DNA of 64,000 nucleotides from Glandiceps talaboti (Eukaryota; Hemichordata; Enteropneusta; Spengelidae): NCBI RefSeq assembly GCF_964340395.1, contig NC_135562.1, positions 13,650,543 to 13,714,542 of the forward strand, read 5' to 3'. Shown piece by piece: positions 29,031 to 41,590 of this stretch (position 1 is its first letter; each line of letters starts with the position of its first letter). The notes under the pieces were generated by a model. It saw only the letters and a program-made list of their open reading frames with translations, ran no database searches and was not told where the DNA came from. The position numbers and the translations under genes were made by a program.

Positions 29031-30396
29031 CTTGTAACATTAGGCATGGTACAATGCTAAAATGACTGTGTATGGAAAAGATGTGACAGTGACATTTATT
29101 GCTGGGAATGGTGAACGAGATTTTCAGGTTGCCCTTGATGAAGAAGATCGTCCCATTTGTACTGTAGCAAATTATGGTAGGTCTACAACTACCCATGTCC
29201 TTTTGCCCTTCGCTTTGATAACGCATTCCACAGAATGAAAAATTATGGCAATGTAATATCTAGCCGTTAACAAGCAAAACAAGCAAGCGTACTTATTTAT
29301 GTTTTCTGACGATCATCGCCATAGTCCCTAAGGAAAAATTAATAAACGTACACCAATTGCTCTACCGGCTATATGGCGTATTGCGAACGCTGGCTGTGAT
29401 GTTGTACTAGACATCCATGAAAGCACAACCCGCTATAATATTACTGCAGGTGACTAGTCCATACGAAATTCATGAACTTTTAGCTTATTTGATTTCGTTC
29501 ACGCATATTTTATGGCCTTTCCATATTCCAAATAATAACTTTATTATGCATTACATTGCAGATACAAGTGAATTTGTTCATCAGTGTGAACACATTACCA
29601 TTAACGACGTCAGGGAAGTTCACAAAAAGTACTCACATCTAATGGTCGGAGCAGATAAAGACGCACTTGATTTCTGCCTTGGACTGATTACAAAGTTGAA
29701 AATGGAATATGGCGAAGATGTACGTACTATACAAAGTTTAGTATTTCGGCGAGTAAATCTTGAATATAAAAGACAGTAAAAGAGTTGAGGATGAAATTTC
29801 ATGTATTTTATCAACGACAGAAGATATTAGACAAACAGAATGATTTACGTTATTGTGTTTCCATGGATTTCATGGATACGTGTACTAGATACATATGTTT
29901 ACACTTTTACTGGAAATAATAGGTAATTTGTACAGAGTGATCAGTTTTACTTTTAAGTTTTCTTTATATTAGCCTCCACACGAAAGAATTTGGAGGATTG
30001 CAGCTGTATTTCCATTAATTGTGTTACCTTATGGTAGCAACCATATCATTGGCAAAACGTCTCACTTAACTGTTTTATAAAATCAACATTTACCAAAGGG
30101 AGCTTTTTCATTTCTTCTTTATTTTTGCTGTATCGGGATATAAACCTTAGTGTACTTTTTCCGAGCAGGTTTTGAAGAATGCCAAGATGTGTGTGTTTGG
30201 TAAGGACCTGAAGATTATTCTGTTATCCGGAAAGGGAGATAACGTATTTGAGGTCACCCTGAATAAATATGGTAAACCTCGGTACGAAGTCATACAATCA
30301 ACCCTCACCTTCAAAGTCAAGAATACTTTCTCCGCATTCAGAAAAATTATGGGTTTATACACATCGTATGCCACAATAAAAGGCCAAGACGCTTAA
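23261..30396 (+). CDS. Triple death-effector-domain protein with duplicated novel C-terminal module (11-exon model)
   Basis: Eleven exons join in frame to 571 residues: 23261-23369, 23568-23780, 24137-24298, 24797-24868, 25800-26009, 26837-26950, 28044-28265, 28611-28705, 29044-29176, 29562-29719 and 30169-30396. All introns are GT-AG except one GC-AG. DED1 spans residues about 18-99 and keeps the helix-6 'GRGDL' (RxDL) motif. An Asp-rich linker follows (about 108-161), then DED2 (about 166-253) and DED3 (about 270-357). Both of these lack RxDL. Residues 368-571 form two copies of an alpha/beta module unknown to me. DED proteins are cytosolic adaptors that assemble caspase or immune complexes; no caspase, NACHT or kinase domain is present. 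The Met at 23261 follows a probable acceptor at 23253, so a 5'UTR exon lies upstream. DED assignment is from pattern, not from a search. Confidence 0.7.
23568..23780 (+). CDS. Exon 2: DED1 helices 2-6
   Basis: Acceptor 'attatag', donor T|GTAAGT; starts and ends in phase 1. Encodes 'DLDMMKSISR', then 'LIDALEDSGYF', 'LTDYMIDLLNKSGRGDL', a strong match to the DED pattern (LExxGxls..N..fL.eLL..igRxDL). Confidence 0.8.
24137..24298 (+). CDS. Exon 3: acidic linker
   Basis: Acceptor 'ttgcttag', donor G|GTAAGC; phase 1 to 1. Encodes a low-complexity linker rich in Asp, Asn and Ser ('DNENDETNDSSDD'), probably disordered, between DED1 and DED2. Confidence 0.65.
24435..24493 (+). CDS. Possible alternative last exon
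   Basis: 'tcatctag' followed by a phase-1-compatible frame encoding 'MKLSSVIRSPVGLKKRPG' and a stop at 24491. Splicing exon 3 to this exon gives a short single-DED isoform of about 180 residues with a basic tail. No canonical AATAAA lies close downstream, so this is uncertain. Confidence 0.3.
24797..24868 (+). CDS. Exon 4: DED2 helix 1
   Basis: Acceptor 'ttattcag', donor G|GTAAGA; phase 1 to 1, 72 nt. Encodes 'VIYDYTFIALLVSLTRNIS', an amphipathic first DED helix. The intron falls at the same place and phase as in DED1. Confidence 0.65.
25800..26009 (+). CDS. Exon 5: DED2 helices 2-6
   Basis: Acceptor 'gaatatag', donor A|GTAACA; phase 1 to 1. Encodes 'DLLERLKRACV', then 'FFLFLYMDGWIQEDNVYLLH', and ends 'SAKTLVKIYGK'. 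The helix 4-5 pattern fits a DED; the helix-6 RxDL motif is replaced by AKTL. Confidence 0.68.
26837..26950 (+). CDS. Exon 6: linker and DED3 helix 1
   Basis: Acceptor 'tatatttcag', donor G|GTAAGA; phase 1 to 1. Encodes a basic linker followed by 'LSYYLVEEMCDFFDMVCG', the first helix of DED3. Confidence 0.65.
27248..27810. mobile_element. piggyBac-like MITE with TTAA target duplications
   Basis: Both ends carry inverted repeats of about 75 bp starting 'ACAATAATGTACGCCCTCCC', and each end is flanked by TTAA (27244-27247 and 27811-27814), the target site of piggyBac elements. The 563 bp element has no transposase frame. It lies in the intron between DED3 exons 6 and 7. Further partial copies of the 'ATAATGTAC' motif occur inside it. 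Confidence 0.8.
28044..28265 (+). CDS. Exon 7: DED3 helices 2-6
   Basis: Acceptor 'ttaatag', donor G|GTAGGA; phase 1 to 1. Encodes 'GYYSLKRLIFE', 'GDIFLHLYAQDEIS' and 'LLEELLIQVGCHHLVTEV', the DED pattern with the RxDL motif replaced by CHHL. Confidence 0.68.
28611..28705 (+). CDS. Exon 8: helical half of C-terminal module 1
   Basis: Encodes 'CIRDLHATKGIESCDRKAIQ' and 'FCNRLLERNQK', similar to the helical part of exon 10. The acceptor 'atattgcag' at 28610 is the only one seen that keeps phase with exon 7. Homology to exon 10 seems to begin slightly earlier ('ISSQHIAA'), so the true 5' edge is uncertain. The 3' edge is AAG|GCAAGT, a consensus GC donor, phase 0. Confidence 0.5.
28880..29029 (+). 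repeat. (CT)n microsatellite just upstream of an acceptor
   Basis: Long CT/CTCG run inside intron 8 that ends about 15 bases before the AG at 29042-29043. It forms an unusually long polypyrimidine tract for exon 9. Confidence 0.95.
29044..29176 (+). CDS. Exon 9: beta half of C-terminal module 1
   Basis: 133 nt, acceptor 'taacattag', donor G|GTAGGT, phase 0 to 1. Encodes 'AWYNAKMTVYGKDVTVTFIA' then 'FQVALDEEDRPICTV'. Closely matched by the 133 nt minus-strand exon at 63867-63999. Confidence 0.8.
29562..29719 (+). CDS. Exon 10: helical half of C-terminal module 2
   Basis: 158 nt, acceptor 'cattgcag', donor T|GTACGT, phase 1 to 0. Encodes 'CEHITINDVREVHKKYSHLM', 'VGADKDALDFCLGLITKL'. The paralogous exon at 63061-63218 has the same length and phases. 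Confidence 0.8.
30169..30396 (+). CDS. Exon 11: beta half of module 2 and C terminus
   Basis: Acceptor 'ttccgagcag', phase 0, stop TAA at 30394. Encodes 'LKNAKMCVFGKDLKIILL', 'VFEVTLNKYGKPRYEV' and a C-terminal 'FRKIMGLYTS'. The GLYTS end is conserved in the paralogue at 61224. Confidence 0.8.
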   Translation, partial: VLKNAKMCVFGKDLKIILLSGKGDNVFEVTLNKYGKPRYEVIQSTLTFKVKNTFSAFRKIMGLYTSYATIKGQDA

Positions 30397-30752
30397 TGTT
30401 AATTGAACGTAGCATAACATGCTGATATCATTCCATTCGTCTGTCTCGGGGTTTATTCTTTGAGTGCTAAAACTATCTAGCAATGACTGAAAGTTAGGCC
30501 TCTGTAGGATCTAAACCGAAACCTCGTCGATTTTCAATGAACGTCGATGGAAGTTCAGATAGTTTTTTTTTCTGTTGAAATTAGGAAATGTATGTTAATG
30601 TCTTTATTCCTCACGATTACAAACACATTATTTGCAATTTCTTAAATTCACAATTTTGGTCGTATTTGAATATGAGAAAAACGTTTTTAAAAAGTATATG
30701 AAACAACATAGAATAGAAATTATAGACTGTTGCATGCAGTTTCTTTACATTG

Positions 30753-30758
30753 AATAAA
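30753..30758 (+). terminator. Candidate poly(A) signal of the triple-DED gene
   Basis: AATAAA about 360 bases after the stop codon; the first canonical hexamer noticed downstream. Confidence 0.4.
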
Positions 30759-31339
30759 ATGGAATTACTGAATTAAACTAAATCAAATTAAATCTACCTA
30801 ACCAACTCGGTAATATTATAGCCTTTTGATTCGTTTTACTCTAGATTTTTAATAGTTACGAGTAAATGTAGTGTCTCTCTAAAGCTATCTTGGTATAATG
30901 TTTTCGTGGACTGGCAAATGGTACCAAGACCAAACAGCTTACTAAAGTGAACAAGCAGATAGAGAGCTATATACAGATTGATACGTAGTCTGCATAGATA
31001 TGGTACTTTACCCGCTAATGTAACTTTGAAAATATTTTATGGTAAAAATTCTGCCAATTTTCTTTTATGGCTCTGATGTGGGGTACCATTCCTGCTGATG
31101 ATATTGGAAAGACCCACAACAAGATGTTACATTCTGCAATTGTATAACAACACCCTATCGTTGCCATTGTATATACTGAAGAATTGTTCAATATATGGTT
31201 AAAGATTTTAAAAATTGATGATTTGTATGCAAATATTACGATTTTCAATTAACCAACATTGACCTAGTTAAATATAATTTTTGGGCTAGAGATGTTAGAC
31301 ATCTAATTCATTTACTCCAAAGCCATGGCTTTGGGGGGT

Positions 31340-31829
31340 AAAGGACCAACAAGGTGTTGGAAATGAATCGAAATTTCTTAAAATATTTAAACCGAGATGC
31401 ATTGATATTGATATACAATTACGGTCTAGAAAACTTGATTGATATGTTGTATTTAAAAAAGGAATTGTCTGTGGAACCGTATCTAACCTCTCTTAAGAAA
31501 TTAATATTCAAATTGATGCTATGTAAATTTAGAACCTCTACTCATACTTTGAAAATTAAACTAGTCGTTGGAATGATACTCCAAGAGTTGTGAGACTTTG
31601 TGAAATATGTAATTCAAATCAAGTAGAGGATGACTTCCACTTTTTACTTGTATGTCAATTTTGTACTTGTATAAGGTCAAAATATAAAGCCAATTATTTT
31701 TATAATACTCCGCTGCAACAGGAATTTGTATAATTTATGTCATCACGCAAGGTTGACATTCTCTGGAAACTAAGTAGATTTAAGCTACTAAACTTACGAA
31801 AAGAAGCTAGTAGAAACTGTGAGATATAA
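31340..31829 (+). mobile_element. LINE 3' end (reverse-transcriptase C terminus), degenerate
   Basis: The frame encodes 'FRTSTHTLKI', then after a frameshift 'NDTPRVVRLCEICNSNQVED' and 'DFHFLLVCQFC', ending 'SSRKVDILWKLSRF' and a stop at 31829. The R-x-C-x-x-C…ED-x-HFLL-x-C pattern is the Cys/His region at the end of many animal LINE ORF2 proteins. An internal stop after 'QQEFV' confirms decay. No upstream RT core is present. Confidence 0.75.
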
Positions 31830-32120
31830 ACCTTTCCCTACAGCCTACTGAGGGCTTGACTAAGTTTTTATTTTCTAGTGATCCGTTCATTTTTTTATAT
31901 GTTTAAGGTTTGTACTTTTTGGCAGGTTGCCACCAGTACTTAATAGACTTTTGATTGATACCAGTTATAGCACTGTGCATGCGACCTAGCGACTTTCGCA
32001 TTGAGCTGGCTTTCGTCGATTGTAGATTATTTGTGATAGCATTAAGTAATGTTAAGTAGTTTTAGTAGTTTCATGTTTACAGCAAATTGTCAAACCATGG
32101 CTATATCAATGAGATCTCAC

Positions 32121-34498
<2,378 letters not shown>

Positions 34499-34580
34499 AA
34501 AGACAGACAGACAGACAGACAGACAGACACAAACAGACAGACAGGCAGACAGATAGATAGATAGACAGATAGATAGACAG
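34499..34580. repeat. (AGAC)n/(AGAT)n microsatellite
   Basis: Tetranucleotide run with one AAAC interruption. Confidence 0.95.
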
Positions 34581-34946
34581 ACGTATAACATAATCTTCAC
34601 ACTCTGTCGGCTGGTTGTAGTAAGACCCTCTGCTTGACTTCTTCAGATGCTCTTTCCAAAATGGTGACATTGGTTTTCTTTTAGATTTAAAGTGTTTCAA
34701 ACGGTTTACGGGCATGTTGACAGATTGTATTATTGTAAGGTGAACAATTTCGAGTTTATGTGAGAATAGCGTCGTTTTGCTGGAAATGTGTTGCTGTGTT
34801 GCTGAACTGTCTAATATTTGCATAACCCATGCCATGAATTGCGATTGGGTGGAAGTGATAATGATATGCTAATTCAGTAGAAATTTTGTCACCGCGCGGA
34901 CGTTTGATATGCAAATGACCTGTCACTCAAACCTGAAACGCGATGG

Positions 34947-34954
34947 TTTATAAA
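34947..34954 (+). promoter_or_regulatory. Candidate TATA box
   Basis: 'GTTTATAAAAAC' in a short, relatively GC-richer stretch. It lies about 930 bases upstream of the terminal-exon candidate at 35881. Weak support on its own. Confidence 0.25.
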
Positions 34955-35274
34955 AACTCCCGGATGTACAGGTAAACAACTACACGTGGTTTTCACTGTG
35001 GTTTACTTTCGCCCCGTTTTGAAGGAATTTCACATAGGTTATCAAAACGGCAAGTATACGTATAGTTCGAAGGTACATGGGTAAACGTCATTTTAATGCA
35101 AACAAAAAAAATATCAATGATTTTTCCCAATTTTTATAGTCTAATACCTTAATGCGGAAGGTAAATTCTTGCACAATTTGAAAGTTGGTTATTACAGTAA
35201 TTAATTATATCACCTGTACTTTTGATAAACTCGCGAGACTTTCTTTTGTTAAAGAAATACTGCATACTTCTTAC

Positions 35275-35506
35275 CTTCGACACAGTCTGTACCATTCGAT
35301 CCTGGAGGAAAAATACAAGTGTACGCAGCAATTCCATTGACACATTTACCTATCTAACAGGGCTCGTCTTCACATTCGTCTATATCATATCCACAAATAT
35401 CGCCAGTCCATCCAGCCATACCAGATACAGTTGTAGCTCCCCGGATAATTAATGCAGCCTCCTTCATTAAGACACGGCGGGTTTTCGTCAAAACACTCGT
35501 TGACTT
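35275..35506 (-). pseudogene. Broken two-EGF exon
   Basis: The minus strand reads 'VNECFDENPPCLNEGGCINY', 'PGSYNC', then after a 1-nt frameshift 'AGWTGDICGYDIDECEDEPC', a stop codon, and 'IGKCVNGIAAYTC…GTDC'. These are two calcium-binding EGF-like repeats (D-x-D/N-E-C start, six-Cys pattern). The usual phase-1 acceptor ('tttgtag') and donor (G|GTAAGA) are intact, but the exon length is off by one. It is a decayed exon or an assembly error. No neighbouring EGF exons were found. Confidence 0.7.
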
Positions 35507-35689
35507 CTACAAAGACCGTGAAACATGTATATGTACAGCAATATGACTACGTACCAACTATATTTAAACAGAAGTAAACATTGGTATGCCCATAATTGAA
35601 TTTGTTTGTGATGAGCTGCAGGAAAACGTTTATAACAGTGGATACATGTAAAAGTCTGAGATAACACTTTTTTAAAATAAAAGGTTAAT

Positions 35690-35772
35690 GAGTGATGAGT
35701 GAGTGAGTAAGTGAGTGAGTGAGTGAATGAGTGAGTGCCTGTTTGTGTGTATGCGGGCGTGCGTGCGTGCTT

Positions 35773-35820
<48 letters not shown>
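35690..35820. repeat. (GAGT)n and (GT)n microsatellites
   Basis: GAGT repeats at about 35695-35740, GTGC units near 35757 and a GT run at about 35775-35815. Confidence 0.95.
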
Positions 35821-35823
<3 letters not shown>

Positions 35824-35880
35824 TTTTAATAGATACATTGTAAGAATATCTTCCTAAACGTTGTTTTTATTATTTCACAG

Positions 35881-35961
35881 GCCAACATATGCATTGTTTA
35901 CGGTGATTGTTATGACCTCGGCTACCCTGAATGTCAAAGTCTTCTAGGTAGAAAACTGTAA
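35881..35961 (+). CDS. Candidate terminal exon of a small Cys-containing protein
   Basis: A good acceptor ('tttttattatttcacag') is followed by 26 codons, 'ANICIVYGDCYDLGYPEC' then 'QSLLGRKL', and TAA. AATAAA lies at 35996-36001, only about 35 bases later. The compact exon with a poly(A) signal and three Cys could be the end of a secreted peptide gene. No upstream exon or signal peptide was found. Not recognised; could be chance. Confidence 0.3.
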   Translation, partial: ANICIVYGDCYDLGYPECQSLLGRKL

Positions 35962-35995
35962 TTTGCACTCCCTGTATATACACCTGTATAACTGA

Positions 35996-36001
35996 AATAA
36001 A
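35996..36001 (+). terminator. Candidate poly(A) signal
   Basis: AATAAA about 35 bases after the TAA of the terminal-exon candidate at 35881-35961. Confidence 0.3.
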
Positions 36002-37815
36002 CGCCGATTTCACTCGGTCTTGCATATGCTGATGATTTCGTTTAATATACTAGTTAAAGAACGACAAAGAAGAGCGTTAGCACAGAGATTGATATCCTAC
36101 TAGTCTCTGTTACCCACTGGACTCTTACCGTTGAGGGCTCCACCCCAGCAGGGTCAGGGAAAATACAATGTCGCCAATTGTAAGGAATAACATGGCCGTT
36201 GTCGAGATCTGGGACAGTCACCGATTGGACATAAATATTTCCGAATTTTCATTTTCATCAACTCTGTGTATATTTAACAGAAATCGTGGTATAAACATTT
36301 GAAAAACCATCTTTGTCAGGAGTTGTATCAAAATACTCTTAGCAAGAGTTGCCACCATGTGATTTTACTACACAGGTCATGTTATGAGTCATTTTCTTTT
36401 TGGCCTAATTGCCTAATGTCTTGCCTTACTTCAAATTATCCATTCTAAAACGTCCTAGTCATATCCACCTCGTCTTGTTTTCTTTTCATTCTAACTTTAT
36501 TAGGGAAAAAGGAAGAAAGTTGGTGTAGAAAACCCTGAGTGATAACAGAAGGACGAGTATGTTTGCAACGGAAGAGACGACATCCAGTAGTCATTGGTTT
36601 ACGGTAATAGGTATACACCAATGGATAATTTGGCCTGGAAATAGAGTGTCATTCAACGGTGATTTCTAGGATAGAAAGTATGATATGTGTAGATTGATTA
36701 GTTATATGATGGTAATTGAATATATTTTCATGACAGGGATTTAACAATCCGGCTAACATTGATGACAAGACATTTTATGGAAGAATTCTTATATCCAGAA
36801 GTTGCCAGAAGTGTTTAGATGAACATAAGTAATGATTTTATCAGTATTGCTTTGTAAATCATGTGAAGTAGCCTAGACAACATATAAACAATTAAAGTAC
36901 ATCATTATTTAACCATTATTTAACTTAAACGTTTGTGATATGCAGAAATTGGCTGGCCTTTACTATACTGACTCTTAAGGTCAAATGTGAAGGGTTTATA
37001 TTTATGCATTGAACTGTTTCATTACACTTCCACTTTTCTACACAAGCTGTCAGTGGTCAGAATTAATCAATTCATATTGCTTGCTTGCGCTATCCTAACC
37101 GACGCACATCTATTCTGTACATCATACACAACAATAATGTTTTCAAGTTAGTGTTGTTCGCGATCGGTCGAGATGACCATGTTTCAGCGATACACACAAA
37201 CTTGTTACTCGAATAAATACCAATAAACTGTAGGGCCACTCTGGCCCTTACAAATAATGCCATGTCCTCATTTAATGGATCACTCTATCGGTGGAGCTTT
37301 AGGAATAACCACTGTCCCTACACGGGCATGTCTCCGTCCGTCCGCTCGTCCTTGGACAATATCTAACAACTAACCACAATTTCACACAACCTGGCACACA
37401 TTTCAGTTGATTCTCATTGACATGTTAAGGGTTCCATGTCACGATTCACCGTAAACGCCGCTTGTCTACAACCATCCTCATACCTTCTTCGAGTACAACA
37501 ACTGGGCCTTACTCAAATCACAGCATAATATATGCCACCCAAATGTTTGAAGCTGTTGGTCAATTTATGGATCCACATAAACCGTTATCAGTGTTGGATC
37601 AATATCGATCCCTCAAGGGTCTGGTGGCGTGAACACATATCATTGTTACTAAACCATGTATATATATGTCAAGGAATAGTAATGGAGGTTTCCAAATACA
37701 AATATGTTTCGCTTAAAAAGCAATATGTGTATTTATCATGCAAGAAGTATAGAAGTTGATTGTTATTGTGCATGATTATTATGAATATGGTGCGCGCGCG
37801 AAGGGGTTGGGAGTG

Positions 37816-37846
<31 letters not shown>

Positions 37847-38579
37847 TAGACAGACAGACAGAGCGAGACAGACAGACAGCTGCAGCCAGGAGAGATACAG
37901 AGACAGCAGAGACAGAGTATGTGAGGTACCTATAAACATCATTCTACAATCAGCTGATCATACCGCCACCTAGTGGTCAAATGTAACTATGAAATTTGTC
38001 GTTCTGATGAGGACCATCGACCAAGACAAATCGAGAGCCCAGAGCTAAAAACAAACACACTTTGAGCTGGCTGTGCATTATTATCTATATAAATCGTTTG
38101 ATCTACCAAGCTAATACACATTTTTGGTCAAACTCTTCTTGTGCGGCATTATTAGGTTTTTGACAACCACATTCTGGTCAAATGATAAGCAAACGTGTAT
38201 GTTATGCCTTTCCTTGAAGACGAATGTAGTAGCACACATATAATTATATGATGGTCCAGGGTCGAAGGCAAGTATTTGCATGACCATATGCAAGTGTTGT
38301 GAATTTCTACTATACATAAGAGAAATACAACTGACTGCGCCCCCAACGTTATAAGGAACATTATGTTAGTTTCAGTAATTCTATTAATTAGCATGAAGAA
38401 AAGTTATCCGGAGACCCAAGAATATAACATATAATTTGCTTAGAACATATTTACTATAAGAGATTTATTTCGACGAAGTTCAATAATTTGTATGCCATAA
38501 CCAAAAATATGTTGCGAGCACATATTCATGTTAACACTTAAATTCACCATTACTGAAATTACGGAATAACGTTCCACAT
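36002..38579. other. Intergenic, no gene supported
   Basis: Unique sequence with a (CAGA)n microsatellite at about 37816-37872. A 31-codon frame after a 'catgacag' acceptor at 36737 was considered and set aside. Nothing else recognised. Confidence 0.4.
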
Positions 38580-38742
38580 ATTAAATGTAGCATTCCGTTG
38601 ACATAGAAACATGACTTCAAAATGGTCTTTTTCAAAACTGATATTTTCGACTTCTATTATTGACGTTTATGGTTGTTTCGAGGGGCTCTAGAGAGATACT
38701 ACTGTTATTGGGAAACCAGGCGACACACAACCAAACAAATAC

Positions 38743-38773
<31 letters not shown>

Positions 38774-39005
38774 CACATGCAGACACACAGACAGACACAC
38801 AGACAGACACACAGACAGACAGACAGACACACACACACACACACGCACGCACGTACGTACGTAAATAGTGTATTCTTGTATTCAAAGTACAAAATCGTGA
38901 ATACACCCTATTTTATAGAAAATATGAAGATTATTTGCTGATTATCATTATGATGTTGTCTAACACAACGTTTACACAACCACGTGTTAGTATGTGTTTT
39001 TCACA
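38580..39005. repeat. Partial unit of the second tandem array
   Basis: 'ctagagagatactactg' near 38689 and 'ttcaaagtacaaaatcgtga' near 38880 match the far copy at 56,670 and 56,895. An (ACAG/ACAC)n microsatellite (about 38745-38863) separates the two blocks. The copy is cut off by a CATA microsatellite at about 39010. Confidence 0.75.
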
Positions 39006-39009
39006 TCAA

Positions 39010-39222
39010 AATACATACATACATACATACATACATACATGACATACATACATACATGACATACGTCCGTCCGCCCGCCCGCCCACCCACCCACCCACCC
39101 ACCCACCCACACACACACACACACACATACATACATACATACATACATACATACATACATACATACATACATACATACATACAAACATACATACATACAC
39201 ACAAACAAACAAAAACACAGAG
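39010..39222. repeat. Compound microsatellite (ATAC, CCAC, CA, ATAC)
   Basis: ATAC runs flank a GC-rich (CCGC)/(CCAC)n block at about 39065-39108 and a CA run; ends with ACAA units. Confidence 0.95.
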
Positions 39223-41500
39223 ACACACAAAAAAGCGGGTTGTATTATTCAATGTACAAAATCGTGAACACATGTTATTTTAGAATATTTGAAGCTATAA
39301 TTTTCGATTGTGTTTTTGTCTAACGCAACAATACGGTGTATTCATGTGTTCGTGACTGGAGGGTAGTTCATATGAGCGAAAATAGCAATTTCATTGGAAC
39401 TCGCAGTGCCTGAAAATTGCAATAAACCAAGATCAGATCTGGATGTATAAACATTAAATATTTGTTCATTTCACACATTTGGTTCAATGGTGTGACATTC
39501 TGTCATGTAACATAACTTTGAATAATAATGCATTGCATCGGTAACAATATTATTTTTTTTATCTTGAACAGCGCCCCCTCACCTTAGAAGGTTTACGTAC
39601 TGTGGAGGTTATTATCCTACGCTACGCGTACTCACTGTTGAAACCTATCACGAGCTGGTACCGTGAAGATTTAAATAAAGTTCACATAAGTGGTATTTGC
39701 ATTTTGAACTGAACACTGTCGTCAAAACATGGTGATAAATCATTGAAGCCTAATCATACTTTTGAAGCTTTTTGGCTCAAGCTCAAACTATTTGAAGTGT
39801 GTATGCGCAAATAAAAATTCCGAACTTAATTTTATTAAGTATCGGCGTAGCTGTACAATTGTATAAGATGTACAAGTGTCAAATACACTACTGATTTTTA
39901 GGTTCTGTCCTCTAAGTGTCAGTTGATGATATTCAAAATGTCGACAAGAGATGTAGCGATCATTTCTAGCCGAAGTATATCAGGATACATGTTAATTAAT
40001 TTCAAGATGGATACCAAGGGGTCAAACGGTGAGTCGTAAAACTAGCTGAGAGGCGACACGGTGCCGTCTAGTCTATACAGCCAGTACGCATTGAAATAGA
40101 ATGGTTGGCAAAATGTCAATATTGTCGCATTTTATAGTTGTTATCTCGATGAGTAAATATCTTTTGAACATGGTCTTTTCATTTTGAATATATTATCAAA
40201 TTTGTGATCGTTAACGATATAATATGAATATTATATTAGAAATATATATCCATTTTACATAATTATTCCTTTAAAACAATATCGCATAGTGTTGTTACGG
40301 AGAATGTCATTCGATAGAATGCGTAGTAGCAGGGTAAAGACGAATGTAAACACCATATCAATCAGACCTGTTTAACTGACGTGTCATTATTAAACAGTCA
40401 AAGAGCGTCAGGTGAATTGCCAATTTCGTGTAAGTTATGAGGTGAACAACCACTCGACCTATATTATACTGGTGACTTTGCAGTGGGTAAAGCGAGTGCA
40501 ATTTTGCTACACGATGGTGACAGGTGAGATGAGATGAGATCCGGACATATTAAAAGAAAGAATGAGGTGTTAAAAAGTTGGAGCTTAAGGAAATTTTGGA
40601 AACACCTTTGCCTGGAATTCAAGAATTTAAAAGTGTACATATAGTTTGCCAAGATGTCCTGTAAAATTATGACAAAATATAAATCACTTTAAAACATACA
40701 AATAAAAGGCGACAGCTGTGCAAATAGTGATACAGTTGCTATCAGGGATCAAAGCATTGGCCGTAGTTCTATTTTGGGGAACAAGTCCAGCGTTTCCCAT
40801 ACCAACGAAATATCGCTAACATCAAAACCGTCTTGTATATGTTCCCCTGCTTCACAGCAAGACACAGTGTAATACAGCTGGTGTTTGGGGAAACATTATT
40901 CCATTCATAACGAAAAAAGTGGCAATTCTTTTGTCTGTTGTTTATATATTGTCGCGACTAGCCACTTCATCTCAATAATTAATTGACTTGAGAGCAGTAT
41001 CCTGTGCTTTGTCGGGTGGAATTCCAAAGTGACTTTTAGTAGAAATTCATGATAAACACCCACTCGATCGATCGGTGTCACGACTCGGTACTTTGTACGG
41101 TTTAAAGTATAATTTGTGAGACCGTGTTCACATTTACCCCCTTGTAAACTGAACAAATTCTTTAGAACTGAAGCGACTATTCCTCTCAACATTTCAGACA
41201 CATTTGTTTTTGTTTTTGTGAAGGCTGTATGTTCCAATGACTAACCAGCTTGAAATTTTGTCATTTTAATACAGAGTGGAACGACATGCTGAAATATAAG
41301 TAAACAGTGTTTGTACATATGTGTTGACGATTCAAAACAAAGAGAGTGCAGATTTGTCAATATCTTGTAATTTTGGGAAAACAATTATTACATCCAGATG
41401 AGGCATCATATATCTTAAGCAAGCAATCACAATACAAACAAATTTCAGATAGAAAATAGATAGCCCGTAAGTCAATAACCAAACTAGATGAACACATATA
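39223..41500. repeat. Second tandem array, unit A
   Basis: Non-coding unit beginning 'aagcgggttgt' and running to 'atgaacacatataaatt'. It shares all landmarks with the units at 42851 and 46091, including 'ctgagaggcgacacggtgcc', 'gaggtgaacaacca' and 'cactcgatcgatcggtgtca'. Minus-strand frames of up to 110 codons recur but are broken differently in each copy, which argues against a gene. Confidence 0.9.
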
Positions 41501-41503
41501 AAT

Positions 41504-41504
<1 letters not shown>

Positions 41505-41586
<82 letters not shown>

Positions 41587-41590
41587 TTTA
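41505..41590. repeat. (TA)n microsatellite
   Basis: TA run closing unit A. The 41,591-41,960 stretch after it is unique and without a recognised gene. Confidence 0.95.

Noticed and set aside
36737-36832. 31-codon frame after a 'catgacag' acceptor, ending 'SCQKCLDEHK'
   Set aside because: No partner exon, no close canonical poly(A) signal and no family. Chance is likely.
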